This document shows positions 23,456-33,289 of a stretch of 64,000 nt of DNA, one piece after another; the stretch's first letter is position 1; each line of letters begins with the position of its first letter. The translations under genes and the position numbers were made by a program. The DNA is from an uncultured Rhodospirillales bacterium (GTDB lineage Bacteria; Pseudomonadota; Alphaproteobacteria; Acetobacterales; Acetobacteraceae): the NCBI GenBank assembly GCA_903845065.1, contig CAIMWH010000008.1, positions 1 to 64,000 on the forward strand, written 5' to 3'. A model generated the notes under the pieces. That model was not told the DNA's origin, did no database searches, and worked only from the letters and a program-made list of their open reading frames with translations.

Positions 23456-23603
23456 ATGTTCGTCCCTTGGCAAGACACCTTGCCGGAAGGCGGGGGCTTG
23501 CTAACGTCGGGGGGCGGGTGTGTCAAGAATGGCGCGGCCGTATTGCAGCCTGTTGGGGCGCGAAAGCGTCAATCCGAGCATTCTTGTCGAAGGAAAAATC
23601 CGC

Positions 23604-24935
23604 ATGAGCCGTTTTCTCCACCGCACCCTGTTCACCGATCCCGTGATGGCCGTGCGCGGCGAGGGGATCTATCTGTACACGGCCGACGGCAAGAAAATCA
23701 TCGACGGCTCGGGCGGTGCCGCCGTCGCCTGCCTCGGCCATGGCAATGCGCGGGTGAACGCCGCCATCGCCGAACAACTCTCCAAGGTGGCCTACGTTCA
23801 TACCGCCCTGTTCACCAACCCGGTGGCCGAGGAACTCGCCGACATCATCCTCGACGGCTCCCCCGGCGGGCTCTCCCACGCCTGGTTCTGCTCCTCGGGC
23901 TCCGAGGGCAACGAGGCGGCTATCAAGCTGGCGCGGCAGTATTTTCTGGAACGCGGCGAGCCCCAGCGGACCAAATTTATTGCCCGCCGCCAGGGCTACC
24001 ACGGCACCACCCTCGGCGCCCTTTCGGCCGGCGGGAACATGATGCGCCGCGCGCCCTACGAGCCGCTGCTGTCCACTGCCTTCAGCCTGGTCAGCCCCTG
24101 CTTCTCCTATCGCTTCCGCCGCGACGACGAGACCGATGACCAGTACGTGGACCGCCTCGGCCTCGAACTGGAGGCCGAATTCCAGCGCCTGGGTCCGCAG
24201 AACGTCTGCGCCTTCTTCGCCGAGACCATTGTCGGCGCCACCACCGGCTGCTCCACCGCGGTGCCGGGCTACTTCAAGCGCATGCGGGAAGTGTGCGATC
24301 GGCATGGCGCGCTGCTGGTGCTCGATGAGGTCATGTGCGGCATGGGTCGCTCCGGCACCATGCATGCCTGGGAGCAGGAGGGCATCACGCCCGACATCCA
24401 GGTGATCGCCAAGGGCCTCGGCGGCGGCTACCAGCCGATCGGTGGCATCCTGATCAGCGAGAAGGTGGTGGATGTGTTCCGCAAGGGCTCCGGCGCCTTC
24501 ATGCATGGGCAGACCTATCAGGCTCATCCGGTGGCCTGTGCCGCCGCTCTCGCGGTGCAGAAGGTGATTCGCGATGACAACCTGCTACCAAACGTGGTGG
24601 CGCGCGGTGCCCAACTCATGGCCGGCCTCACCGAGCGCTTCGGCAATCACCGCCATGTCGGCGATATCCGCGGCCGCGGCCTGTTCCAGGCGATCGAACT
24701 GGTGTCCGATCGCGCCAGCAAGGCGGTGTTCGATCCCGCCCTGAAGGTCAACGAGCGCATCAAGTGGGCGGCCTACGAGCGCGGCCTGGCGATCTATCCG
24801 ATGGGCGGCACCATCGACGGCACCAACGGCGACCACGTCTGCATCGCGCCACCCTACAACGCCACGGCGGCCGAAATCGACATGATCGTCGAACGCCTAG
24901 GCGATGCGGTGGATGCGGTGGTGGCGGGGCTGTAG
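23604..24935 (+). CDS. Class III PLP-dependent aminotransferase
   Basis: GEGIYLYTADGKKIIDGSGGAAVACLGHGN, FCSSGSEGNEAAIKLARQY, IQVIAKGLGGGYQPIGG. Confidence 0.92.
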   Translation: MSRFLHRTLFTDPVMAVRGEGIYLYTADGKKIIDGSGGAAVACLGHGNARVNAAIAEQLSKVAYVHTALFTNPVAEELADIILDGSPGGLSHAWFCSSGSEGNEAAIKLARQYFLERGEPQRTKFIARRQGYHGTTLGALSAGGNMMRRAPYEPLLSTAFSLVSPCFSYRFRRDDETDDQYVDRLGLELEAEFQRLGPQNVCAFFAETIVGATTGCSTAVPGYFKRMREVCDRHGALLVLDEVMCGMGRSGTMHAWEQEGITPDIQVIAKGLGGGYQPIGGILISEKVVDVFRKGSGAFMHGQTYQAHPVACAAALAVQKVIRDDNLLPNVVARGAQLMAGLTERFGNHRHVGDIRGRGLFQAIELVSDRASKAVFDPALKVNERIKWAAYERGLAIYPMGGTIDGTNGDHVCIAPPYNATAAEIDMIVERLGDAVDAVVAGL

Positions 24936-24991
24936 CCACGCCGATGGGTTGAACCGTCCCGCGGTGTGGGGGCGCTCATAGATTGCGGCGA

Positions 24992-25022
24992 GTCGCGGTG
25001 GCATGAGGTGTGCCACCGCGAC
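24992..25022. terminator. Strong hairpin, possible terminator/regulatory element
   Basis: GTCGCGGTGGCA tgaggtg TGCCACCGCGAC, 12-bp perfect stem, 57 nt after the aminotransferase stop. Confidence 0.6.
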
Positions 25023-25098
25023 AACGATTTCGTCTTCCTGATGGCCGCCGTCATGGCATAGGCTGCGAAACGTTCCCACTCTGCCGCAGGACCGCGCC

Positions 25099-26148
25099 AT
25101 GGCCGACAAGAAGACCGAAGCGTTGCTCGAAGACCTCATGCCGGCGGCGCGGCTGAAACCCTACATGACGCACGCCCGCGAGGAGGCGGTGAACTGCGCC
25201 GTGGCGTTCACCAAGGCCAAGGACGCCCTGCTGGTGCTGCACCCGCGCACCAAGGGCCGCAAGCTGGCCGCCGGCCTGCGGGACGCCGGCAAGAAGCCGG
25301 GGTTTGACCTGCTGCCGGCCTCGGTGCTGTACGGCAATGTGCATTTCGATGCGGACGGCCAGGCGGTGTTTACCGTCCAGAAAGAGCCGATGGGCGGCAT
25401 GGAGCAGAAGCTCCAGCACCACCTCAAGCAATCCGGCGTCGCGGCGTCGGCGGTGCTGTTCGTGGTGGACGAAAACCTGGAGAACGAGAGCGAAGAGTCG
25501 GTGGAGGCCAGCGCGCCGCCGCCCCCGCCGCCGCTTCCGTCTGGGTCTCCACCCACACCGTCCACGTCCGACCATGCGGCGCTGGTGCGGCGGCTCGCCA
25601 GCCTGATCCAGTTGATCCCCAAGGTGACCGCGGCCAATCCGGCCGCCCTCCCGGCCCTGACCGCCCAGGCCGCGTCCACTAACCAGGTGCTGAAATCCGG
25701 CGACATCGCCGCCGCCACTGTCGCGATCGAGGCATTCGGCCACGCCATCGCCACCGCCTCCCACGCGCCACCCCCCACATCCACCACCGACCTGCTGGCA
25801 CTGTTCCGGGATACGAAGGAGGACGTCGACGCCGGGTTGAGCAAGTTGCAGGAGGCCATGCGTGCCACCCAGGACGAGGACATGATCCGCATCGCCGATC
25901 TCGGCATGTATGGCATGACCGATGGCGAGGGTGTCGGCCTGATGAAGGCGCTGTTCGAACTGCGCGGCGCCACCGGGGACAAGCGGGCGACGGCGGCCAA
26001 GGCGGCGCGCGATGCCGCGGCGGCCTACAAGGCGGCGGTGTTCAAACACGTGCTGGTCGACCTCGTCGACGCCAACCCGTACGGCGTCCCGGTCGGCATC
26101 CGGGCCAAGCTCGGCCCGGCGCTCGACACCATCGCCACCACCGCCTGA
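25099..26148 (+). CDS. Uncharacterised protein: N-terminal alpha/beta-like region, acidic+Pro-rich linker (APPPPPPLPSGSPPTPS), helical C-terminus
   Basis: Long ORF on the same strand and 30 nt upstream of the kinase-like gene; no family recognised. Confidence 0.75.
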   Translation: MADKKTEALLEDLMPAARLKPYMTHAREEAVNCAVAFTKAKDALLVLHPRTKGRKLAAGLRDAGKKPGFDLLPASVLYGNVHFDADGQAVFTVQKEPMGGMEQKLQHHLKQSGVAASAVLFVVDENLENESEESVEASAPPPPPPLPSGSPPTPSTSDHAALVRRLASLIQLIPKVTAANPAALPALTAQAASTNQVLKSGDIAAATVAIEAFGHAIATASHAPPPTSTTDLLALFRDTKEDVDAGLSKLQEAMRATQDEDMIRIADLGMYGMTDGEGVGLMKALFELRGATGDKRATAAKAARDAAAAYKAAVFKHVLVDLVDANPYGVPVGIRAKLGPALDTIATTA

Positions 26149-26178
26149 TCAACGCCACCGCGCCAAGGAAACACCGAC

Positions 26179-28512
26179 ATGGGTGACACCCTCAATCGTG
26201 GCCTGCGTCCGGCCCGCCGTGGTCCGCTGGTCCTGCCGCTGCCCGGCAATGTCCAGCAGTGGAAAGCGATGGCGATGCAGCGGCTCGGCTGGGAGAGCCG
26301 CACCGGCCTGCAAACCACCACAAAAGCCGGCCTAGATGACGCCGCCGAGCGCGTGCTGGATCGCGGGCTGCGCGGCCAGGGCCCGTTCGCCGCCGCCACC
26401 ACCGCGAAGCTGCGCAAGGGCGCCGGCGACGATTTCAAGACCTACCATGACCTGCAGACCGCCTTCGAATCCGCGCAGGACCGCCCGCCCGAGATGGTGG
26501 CGGAGCTGAAAGCCGCAGCCCAGGCCTACGTCGATCACTTCAACGAACACAACGCGCGCCGCCAGCGCGACCCCGACAACATCGCCAAGCGGGACGCCTG
26601 CCTGGCCACCATCAAGGACCTGCACAAGTTCGAACTGGCGCACGAAACGCTGGCCCTTGGGGACCCTCCGTGGGACAGCGCGACCGCGTTGAAGGCGGCC
26701 TCGCTCAAGACCTCGCTGGCGCTCAGCATGCTGCCACCCGGCGAGCAGCAGGCCGAGCGGCTGGGCGAGAAATCGGCGTCCCCGACGTTCTGGGTCAACC
26801 AGCGCAACAACCGGGGCGGCAAGGACAAGACCTTCCTCCTCAAGCCGGCGGCCAACGCGCCGATGGGCGGCTTCCCGAACCTGGGCGAGCCGGCGCGCGA
26901 AATGATGGCCGGCCGGGTGGCGGATATGCTGAACGGCGCCCTCGGCCTGCAATTGCAGGTGCCCGAGACCCAGGTGGTCTCGATCGCGCACGAAAGCCTG
27001 CCCGATGACGTGATGCAGAAGCTCGCCCAGGATAAGGTGCTGGACCTGCAGGACACCTACGTGGGATCGGTCCAGCAGTTCGAGGCCACCGAGGGCAACA
27101 CCAAGGGGATGGACAGTGCCGGCCGCGCCCAGTTGCCCACCCGCCCCACCCAGGAACTGGCGGTGCTCGACATCATCACCCTGAACACCGATCGCCACGG
27201 CGGCAACTTCCTGGTCAAGCGCGACCAGGGCGGCGCGCCCAGCCTGGTGCCGATCAATCACGGCCTGAGTTTCCCGACGCGCGGCGCGGGCTACCTGCTC
27301 GACCAGAACATCAGTTCCAACCGAAACGCGCTGCTTGCGATGCCCGCCTCGCACGAACCGTTCGACCCCGAGGTGCTGCGCGGGCTGGCGCGGCTCGATC
27401 CCGATGTGCTGGCCGCCAGCATGAAGCGGGAGCGCCAGGTGCTGGAAACCGCGCACCCCTCCACCGCCAACACGATGTCCGACGAATCGATCGAACTGTC
27501 CCGCCGATCGGCGATGTTCCTCAAGCGCGCGGCCGGGCGGCTGACGCCGGCGGCGGTGCAACTGGCCCTCGGGCGCCATAACGCCGAACTCTTCGATCCT
27601 GATCTGGATATGAACACGTTCGATGCCCTGGCCGAGCGGATCATCGCCACGCTGGAGCAGGGTCTGGACGGCATCAAGGAATACTTCCTGATGCCGCAGG
27701 ACATGCAGGAGCGCATGAAGTCTGACCTCGCCAAGGCCGGGTGGCCGGTGAGTGGCTTCTCGGCCGGGGATTCACTGCTCACCAATGACCCGGCGACGGC
27801 GATGCGGCTGTGGAAATCCGGCGCCAAAGCCCCCGATGTCACCCGCGATCCGCGCCGCCGCCCGCTTGATCTCGACGACAATACGCCGCGGCAGATCGAA
27901 GCCCTGCTGCGGGTGTTTCCCGATACCAAAATTCCGGATGGCGCGGACGCCAAGCGCGAGGTGCTGGAAAACTGGCGCGATTGGCTCGCCATGGGCGGCA
28001 CGCCGGAAAAAGTGGTGGCGGCACTCGAACTGTCCGGCGTGCGCAGCAACCACCGCAAGGCCAGGATGGGCAAGCTGGCCGATGCGGTGAAATACCTGAA
28101 GATCGCCGACGGCATCAGCTCCAGCCTGGCCAACGACACCTCGGACCACGATCTCGCCGATATCCGCCACACCGCCGCCTATCTGCGCGAAATCATCCCC
28201 GGCCTCGAACCCACCGCGCGGCAGAATGCCGACCGCACGCTACTGGGCATCGAGCAGGCCATCGCCGGCGGCACCATGGACGGACAGGCCAAGGCGCGCG
28301 CGCTCAATATCCTCAAGCGCATGCGCGACCCCTTGGTCGATTCAGTGCGCGCCCGCATGCTCGCGAAGTTCGACCACGTTATCGGTCAGGAGCAGGACCC
28401 GAACGCAAAGGGCGTCCTGGAGGACCAACGCGGCTCGCTGAGCGAGGGCAACGTGGTCTCCGGGTATGCGTTCCTCAAGCAGCGCTTCGGGAACTTCGCT
28501 GACGCGGCCTAG
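26179..28512 (+). CDS. PI3K/PI4K-like kinase-domain protein (bacterial, 777 aa)
   Basis: KTFLLKPAANAPMGGFPNLGEPAREMMAGRVADMLNGALGLQLQVPETQVV (ATP-site Lys, K222) and ELAVLDIITLNTDRHGGNFLV (D338, N343) ... LVPINHGLSFP (N360). Confidence 0.72.
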   Translation: MGDTLNRGLRPARRGPLVLPLPGNVQQWKAMAMQRLGWESRTGLQTTTKAGLDDAAERVLDRGLRGQGPFAAATTAKLRKGAGDDFKTYHDLQTAFESAQDRPPEMVAELKAAAQAYVDHFNEHNARRQRDPDNIAKRDACLATIKDLHKFELAHETLALGDPPWDSATALKAASLKTSLALSMLPPGEQQAERLGEKSASPTFWVNQRNNRGGKDKTFLLKPAANAPMGGFPNLGEPAREMMAGRVADMLNGALGLQLQVPETQVVSIAHESLPDDVMQKLAQDKVLDLQDTYVGSVQQFEATEGNTKGMDSAGRAQLPTRPTQELAVLDIITLNTDRHGGNFLVKRDQGGAPSLVPINHGLSFPTRGAGYLLDQNISSNRNALLAMPASHEPFDPEVLRGLARLDPDVLAASMKRERQVLETAHPSTANTMSDESIELSRRSAMFLKRAAGRLTPAAVQLALGRHNAELFDPDLDMNTFDALAERIIATLEQGLDGIKEYFLMPQDMQERMKSDLAKAGWPVSGFSAGDSLLTNDPATAMRLWKSGAKAPDVTRDPRRRPLDLDDNTPRQIEALLRVFPDTKIPDGADAKREVLENWRDWLAMGGTPEKVVAALELSGVRSNHRKARMGKLADAVKYLKIADGISSSLANDTSDHDLADIRHTAAYLREIIPGLEPTARQNADRTLLGIEQAIAGGTMDGQAKARALNILKRMRDPLVDSVRARMLAKFDHVIGQEQDPNAKGVLEDQRGSLSEGNVVSGYAFLKQRFGNFADAA

Positions 28513-29849
28513 GCTGCCAGCGCCGCCTCCGCCCCGGCCGCGATGCGGAACAGCCGCGCGTCGCCCATGGTCTCGCCCATCAGCATCAGGCCAACCGGCG
28601 CCGCACCCGCGACGTGGCACGGGACGCTGATGGCGCAGCGGTCGAGGAAGTTGCCCACGGTGGGGTTGCGCAACTGCATCATGTTGGCCTTGGTGTAGGC
28701 CGCTTCGTCGGCCAGATCGTCGATGCGCGGCGGCACCAGCGGGCAGGTCGGCGTGGCCACCACGTCGAAATCCTGGGTCGCCGCGTTGAAACGGGCGATG
28801 ATGTCGGCCCGCACGCCGAGCAGGTCCACATAGTCCGCCGCCAGCATGGTGGCGCCGCGCTGGATGCGGGAGGACACCCGGGGATCATACCCCGCCGCCT
28901 TCGCCGCCAGCAGTTTGCGGTGCCAGGCGAAGGCCTCCGCCGCCGAAAAGCCGCCCGAGGCATTGGCGGCGGCGATTTCGTCGATCACCGGGAACCGCGT
29001 GGTGATCAGCCTTGCCCCGGCCTTCTCCAGGCGGCGCAGGGCGTCGTCGAACGTGCTGGCCACCGCGCCATCGAGGCCATCCATGAAGTAGTTCTGCGGC
29101 ACCGCGATGCGCAGCCCCGCCATGGACGCCGGGGCCAGCGCCGGCAATGCCTCGCTGGCCAGCACCGCATCCACCGTGGCCGCACACGCCACCGAATTCG
29201 CCAGCGGGCCCACCGAGTCGAGGCTCGTCGCCAGCGGCAGCACCCCGGTGATCGGCACCCGCCGCGCGGTGGGCTTGTAGCCGACGATGCCACACATCGC
29301 GGCCGGGATGCGGCAGGAACCGCCGGTATCGGTGCCAAGTGCGGCAAACGCCATCCCGTCCGCCACCGAAACCGCGGCCCCCGAGGACGAACCGCCCGGA
29401 ATGCGCCGGTTGCCACGGTCCCATGGGCTGGCGGGGGTGCCGTAATGCGGGTTGATGCCGAGGCCGGAGTAGGCGAACTCGGTCATGTTGGTGCGCCCCA
29501 CCAGCACGAAGCCGGCATCGAGCATGCGCTGGATCAGCGGCGCATTCACCGCGGCGGGCGGCGCATCTGCCAGCACCTTGCTGCCGGCCGGTGTCGGGTC
29601 TCCGGCGATGTCGAACAGGTCCTTCACGCTCACCGGGATGCCGGCGAGCGGGCCGGGCGCGCGGCCGGCGCGGCGCAGCGTGTCGGCGGCGTCGGCCTGG
29701 GCGCGCGCGCTGTCGGCGTAGACTTTCACGAACGCCCGCGCGCCCTCGCCCGCCGGATCGGCGATGCGATCGAGGCACGCCTCGACGAGGTGGCGGGAGG
29801 TGGTCTGCCCATTGGCCAGGGCGGTGGCGGCGTCTGCGAGGGTTTTCAT
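28509..29849 (-). CDS. Amidase signature family protein
   Basis: GIPVSVKDLFDIAGDPT, IPGGSSSGAAVSVADGMAFAALGTDTGGSCRIPAAMCGIVGYKPT (Ser-cisSer-Lys). Confidence 0.93.
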   Translation of the reverse strand: MKTLADAATALANGQTTSRHLVEACLDRIADPAGEGARAFVKVYADSARAQADAADTLRRAGRAPGPLAGIPVSVKDLFDIAGDPTPAGSKVLADAPPAAVNAPLIQRMLDAGFVLVGRTNMTEFAYSGLGINPHYGTPASPWDRGNRRIPGGSSSGAAVSVADGMAFAALGTDTGGSCRIPAAMCGIVGYKPTARRVPITGVLPLATSLDSVGPLANSVACAATVDAVLASEALPALAPASMAGLRIAVPQNYFMDGLDGAVASTFDDALRRLEKAGARLITTRFPVIDEIAAANASGGFSAAEAFAWHRKLLAAKAAGYDPRVSSRIQRGATMLAADYVDLLGVRADIIARFNAATQDFDVVATPTCPLVPPRIDDLADEAAYTKANMMQLRNPTVGNFLDRCAISVPCHVAGAAPVGLMLMGETMGDARLFRIAAGAEAALAA

Positions 29850-29945
29850 GCCCCGAACGGTGCCCGTCACGCGCCGGCCGCGCAAGAGGCTGGACACCGG
29901 GATGCATTCCGCCGTTCGATAGCGCCAGCAACAGGGGGATCAACC

Positions 29946-31082
29946 ATGCGTATCGCCATCGCCGCCGGCCTCGCCGCCACCGCACTGCTCGCAATACCCG
30001 CGCAGGCCCAGGTGAAGGTCGGCTTGATCACCTCGCTGTCTGGCCCGGTCGCCTCCATCGGCGTGCCCTATGCCAAGGGGTTCGCCGCCTTCCAGGCCGG
30101 CACCACCGAGGCGGCCGGCAAGAAACTCACCTTCATCCAGATCGATGATGCGTCCGACCCCTCGGCCGCCGCCCGTGCCGCCAAGAAGCTCATCGAGGAA
30201 GACCATGTCGACGTGATCGTCGGCTCCGCCGGCACCCCCACCACGCTGGCCGCCTACGGCGTTGCCTACGAGGCCAAGGTGCCGATGATCATCACCGCCA
30301 ATGGCCTGGTCACCGGCGAGCGCGGCTCATGGGAAATCACCATCCCGCAGCCGGTGCCGCTGATGATCTCGGCCGATATCGAGCAGATGAAGAAGGCCGG
30401 CGTGAAGACCATCGGCTACATCGGCTACTCCGATGCCTGGGGAGACCTGGTCTATGACGGCCTGGTGAAGGCGGTGGAGCCGGCCGGCATGAAGGTGGTG
30501 GCCAATGAGCGCTACGCCCGCGCCGATACCTCCGTCACCCCGCAGATCCTCAAGATCATGGCGCTGCGCCCCGATGCGGTGTTCACCGGCGGCTCTGGCT
30601 CACCCGGCGCCCTGCCGCATCTCGCCTTGGCCGAGCGCGGCTATCGCGGCCACGTCTACTCCACCCACGCCATCATCAACTCCGAGTTCGTCCGCATCGG
30701 CGGCGCCGCGGTGGAGGGCATGATCGCGCCGACCGGGCCGATGGTGGTGGCCGAGCAGCTCCCCGCCAGCAACCCGATCAAGGCGGTGGCGCTGAAGTTT
30801 CGCGAACTCTACGAGACCGCCAACAAGGAAAAATCCAACGACGCCTTCGCCGCCTACGGCTATGATGCCCTGCTGATCCTGGCCGACGCCGTTGGCCGCG
30901 CGAAGGGTACGCCGGGCACCGCCGAGTATCGCCTGTCCCTGCGGGACGCTATCGTCAGCACCACCGAACTGGTCGGCACCCACGGCGTCTATACCTACAA
31001 GCCCGGCGAACGCTACGGCTCGGACGAGCGCTCCCGCGTGCTGGTGCGGCTGGAGAAGGGCCAGTGGAAACTGGTCGAATAG
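29946..31082 (+). CDS. Branched-chain amino acid-type ABC transporter substrate-binding protein
   Basis: Signal peptide; VKVGLITSLSGPVASIGVPYAKGFAAF, Peripla_BP_6-like. Confidence 0.9.
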   Translation: MRIAIAAGLAATALLAIPAQAQVKVGLITSLSGPVASIGVPYAKGFAAFQAGTTEAAGKKLTFIQIDDASDPSAAARAAKKLIEEDHVDVIVGSAGTPTTLAAYGVAYEAKVPMIITANGLVTGERGSWEITIPQPVPLMISADIEQMKKAGVKTIGYIGYSDAWGDLVYDGLVKAVEPAGMKVVANERYARADTSVTPQILKIMALRPDAVFTGGSGSPGALPHLALAERGYRGHVYSTHAIINSEFVRIGGAAVEGMIAPTGPMVVAEQLPASNPIKAVALKFRELYETANKEKSNDAFAAYGYDALLILADAVGRAKGTPGTAEYRLSLRDAIVSTTELVGTHGVYTYKPGERYGSDERSRVLVRLEKGQWKLVE

Positions 31083-31107
31083 AACCGCTCGCCGCGCGGA
31101 CGCCCCC

Positions 31108-31893
31108 ATGATCGATCCCTATCTGGAGGCCGAATACAACAACCGCACTAAGGTGCCCGGCCATCCCGCGGTCATCGCGGGATGGGTGCGCGATGCCGCG
31201 GCGTTCCGGGCGGCGGCCGAACACGCCGAATTGGACGTGCCATATGGCCCTACCCCGCGTCAGGCGATGGACATCTTCTGGCCCTCCGCCCGCCGCGATG
31301 GCCCGTTGGCGATGTTCATCCACGGCGGCTACTGGCAGGGGCTCGACAAGTCCTTCGCCTCCCACCTCGCGGCAGGGTTGTGTGCCCACGGCGTGGCGGT
31401 GGCGGTGCCGAGTTACGATCTGTGTCCCAACGTCTCGCTCGGTGAGATCGTCGAGCAGATGCGGGCTGCCGCGCGGTTCCTGCTGGCCCGCCACGGCCGG
31501 CTCGATCTCGTCACCGGCCACTCCGCCGGCGGGCATCTGGCGGCGATGCTGCTGGCCGATGGGGGGACCCCGGCGGCGCTGCCGATCAGCGGATTGTTCA
31601 ACCTGCGCCCGCTGCTGCCCACCACCATCAACGCGGCCCTGGGGCTCGACGCGGCCACCGCCGACGCCCTCTCGCCCGTCCACCGGCCGCCGCCGGCCGG
31701 GCGTCTGTTCGCGGTTGTCGGCGGGTTGGAGGGGGTGGAATACGCCCGCCAGACCAGTGACCTAGTCACGGCCTGGGGCGGCGGATCGGCCGTGCTGGCG
31801 GGGCATGACCATTTCACCATTCCGGGCGAACTGGCGTCACCGGGCTCCGTGCTGACCGGCCACGCGGTGGCCCTGGCGCTGGGCGCCGAATGA
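31108..31893 (+). CDS. Alpha/beta hydrolase (KynB-like/esterase)
   Basis: MFIHGGYWQGLDKS oxyanion motif, VTGHSAGGHLAAMLL nucleophile elbow, GHDHFTIP. Confidence 0.88.
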   Translation: MIDPYLEAEYNNRTKVPGHPAVIAGWVRDAAAFRAAAEHAELDVPYGPTPRQAMDIFWPSARRDGPLAMFIHGGYWQGLDKSFASHLAAGLCAHGVAVAVPSYDLCPNVSLGEIVEQMRAAARFLLARHGRLDLVTGHSAGGHLAAMLLADGGTPAALPISGLFNLRPLLPTTINAALGLDAATADALSPVHRPPPAGRLFAVVGGLEGVEYARQTSDLVTAWGGGSAVLAGHDHFTIPGELASPGSVLTGHAVALALGAE

Positions 31894-31987
31894 AGCGGCG
31901 GCGTGCGCCGGTGCGTGCTGGCCACCGGGGCCTGCAGTGTCCAGAATGAATGGCATTGCGGCGGCGAAGTGTATAATAAATCGATCA

Positions 31988-33289
31988 ATGCGTACGATAA
32001 TGAAGCTGATGGCGATGTGTTCGCGGCCCGCCTGCCGGGTGGTGGCGCTTGCCTGCCTCATGGCCAGCCTGATGCTCTCCGGCGCGGCCCGGGCCGATGC
32101 CGTGCTGGACTGGAACGGCGTACTGCTGGACGCCATTCGTGGCAGCCGCACGCCGCCGCCCATCGCCACGCGGTACATGGCGCTGCTCAACATGGCAGTG
32201 TTCGATTCGGCCAATGCCGCGGTGGGGCTGCGCTATGAACCCTACAGCTATGACGGGATGCCGATCACCGACGCCTCGCCGGAATATGCCGCCCGCGCCG
32301 CCGCCGCCGCGATCATCCATGCCCTATATCCCGACCTTGCCGCCCGTCAGCCGGCCCTCGCGGCGCGCATCGCAGCACTCGAAGCGCTGCCCGCCGGCGC
32401 CGAACGCGCCGATGCCCTCGGGCGCGCCTGTGCCGACGCCATCCTGAAGGCGCGGGCGGGCGATGGCTCGCAGGCCACCGTCGCGCCGTTCATGGGCGGC
32501 ACGCAGCCCGGCATGTGGCGCCCCGAAGGCCCCCGCACCGTGCCCGGGCTGTTGCCGCAATGGGGTGGCGTGGCGCCCTGGGCGATCCACGGTGCCGAGC
32601 AGTTCCGCATCCCGCCCGCCCCGGCCATCGGCTCTGTGGCGTGGCTCGATGCCTTCAACGCGGTGAAATCCCTCGGCACCGCCAGCGGTGGCTCGCACAC
32701 CGACGACCACTCCCTGATCGCGCTGTTCTGGGCCGATGACGAAGGCACCGAAACGCCGCCCGGCCATTGGATGGCAATCGCCGGCGAACTCGCCGCACGC
32801 AGGCCCGGCGACGTGGTGGACCACGCCCGCCTGTTCGCCCTGCTCGCCCTGACCATGGCCGATACCGCCACCGTGGTATGGCAGGCCAAATACACCTACG
32901 CGTTGTGGCGGCCGATTTCGGCCATCCGCAACGCCCACCAGCTCGGCAATCCGCGCATCATGACCGATGCGGGCTGGACGCCGTTTCTCGAAACCCCGTC
33001 CTTTCCGGAATACCCCTCCGGCCACAGCGCGTTCAGCGCCGCCGCGGCGCGGGTGCTGGCCCGCGTGCTGGGCGGTGACGATATCGCCTTCGAGACCGGC
33101 ACCCGTTCGCCCCGCCTGCCAGGCGTCAGGCGCCACTACGACCGACTCTCCGCCGCCGCGGAAGAGGCCGGGCTGAGCCGCATCTACGGCGGCATCCACT
33201 TCTATTTCTCGCACCTGGCGAGCGCCGAAGTCGGCCGCAAACTAGCCGATTTCGTGGTCGAAAGCCGCCTGCGCCCGCTACACCAGTAG
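31988..33289 (+). CDS. Vanadium-dependent haloperoxidase-like / PAP2-superfamily secreted protein
   Basis: Signal peptide; KYTYALWRPISAIRNA, FPEYPSGHSAFSAAAARVL, YGGIHFYFSH: K-xxxx-WRP / PSGH / GGIH vanadate-site motifs. Confidence 0.85.
   Translation: MRTIMKLMAMCSRPACRVVALACLMASLMLSGAARADAVLDWNGVLLDAIRGSRTPPPIATRYMALLNMAVFDSANAAVGLRYEPYSYDGMPITDASPEYAARAAAAAIIHALYPDLAARQPALAARIAALEALPAGAERADALGRACADAILKARAGDGSQATVAPFMGGTQPGMWRPEGPRTVPGLLPQWGGVAPWAIHGAEQFRIPPAPAIGSVAWLDAFNAVKSLGTASGGSHTDDHSLIALFWADDEGTETPPGHWMAIAGELAARRPGDVVDHARLFALLALTMADTATVVWQAKYTYALWRPISAIRNAHQLGNPRIMTDAGWTPFLETPSFPEYPSGHSAFSAAAARVLARVLGGDDIAFETGTRSPRLPGVRRHYDRLSAAAEEAGLSRIYGGIHFYFSHLASAEVGRKLADFVVESRLRPLHQ

Noticed and set aside
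28614-29945. N-terminal 440 aa extension of the LivK-like ORF (28614..31082)
   Set aside because: Extension is antisense to the amidase; a proper signal peptide starts at 29946.
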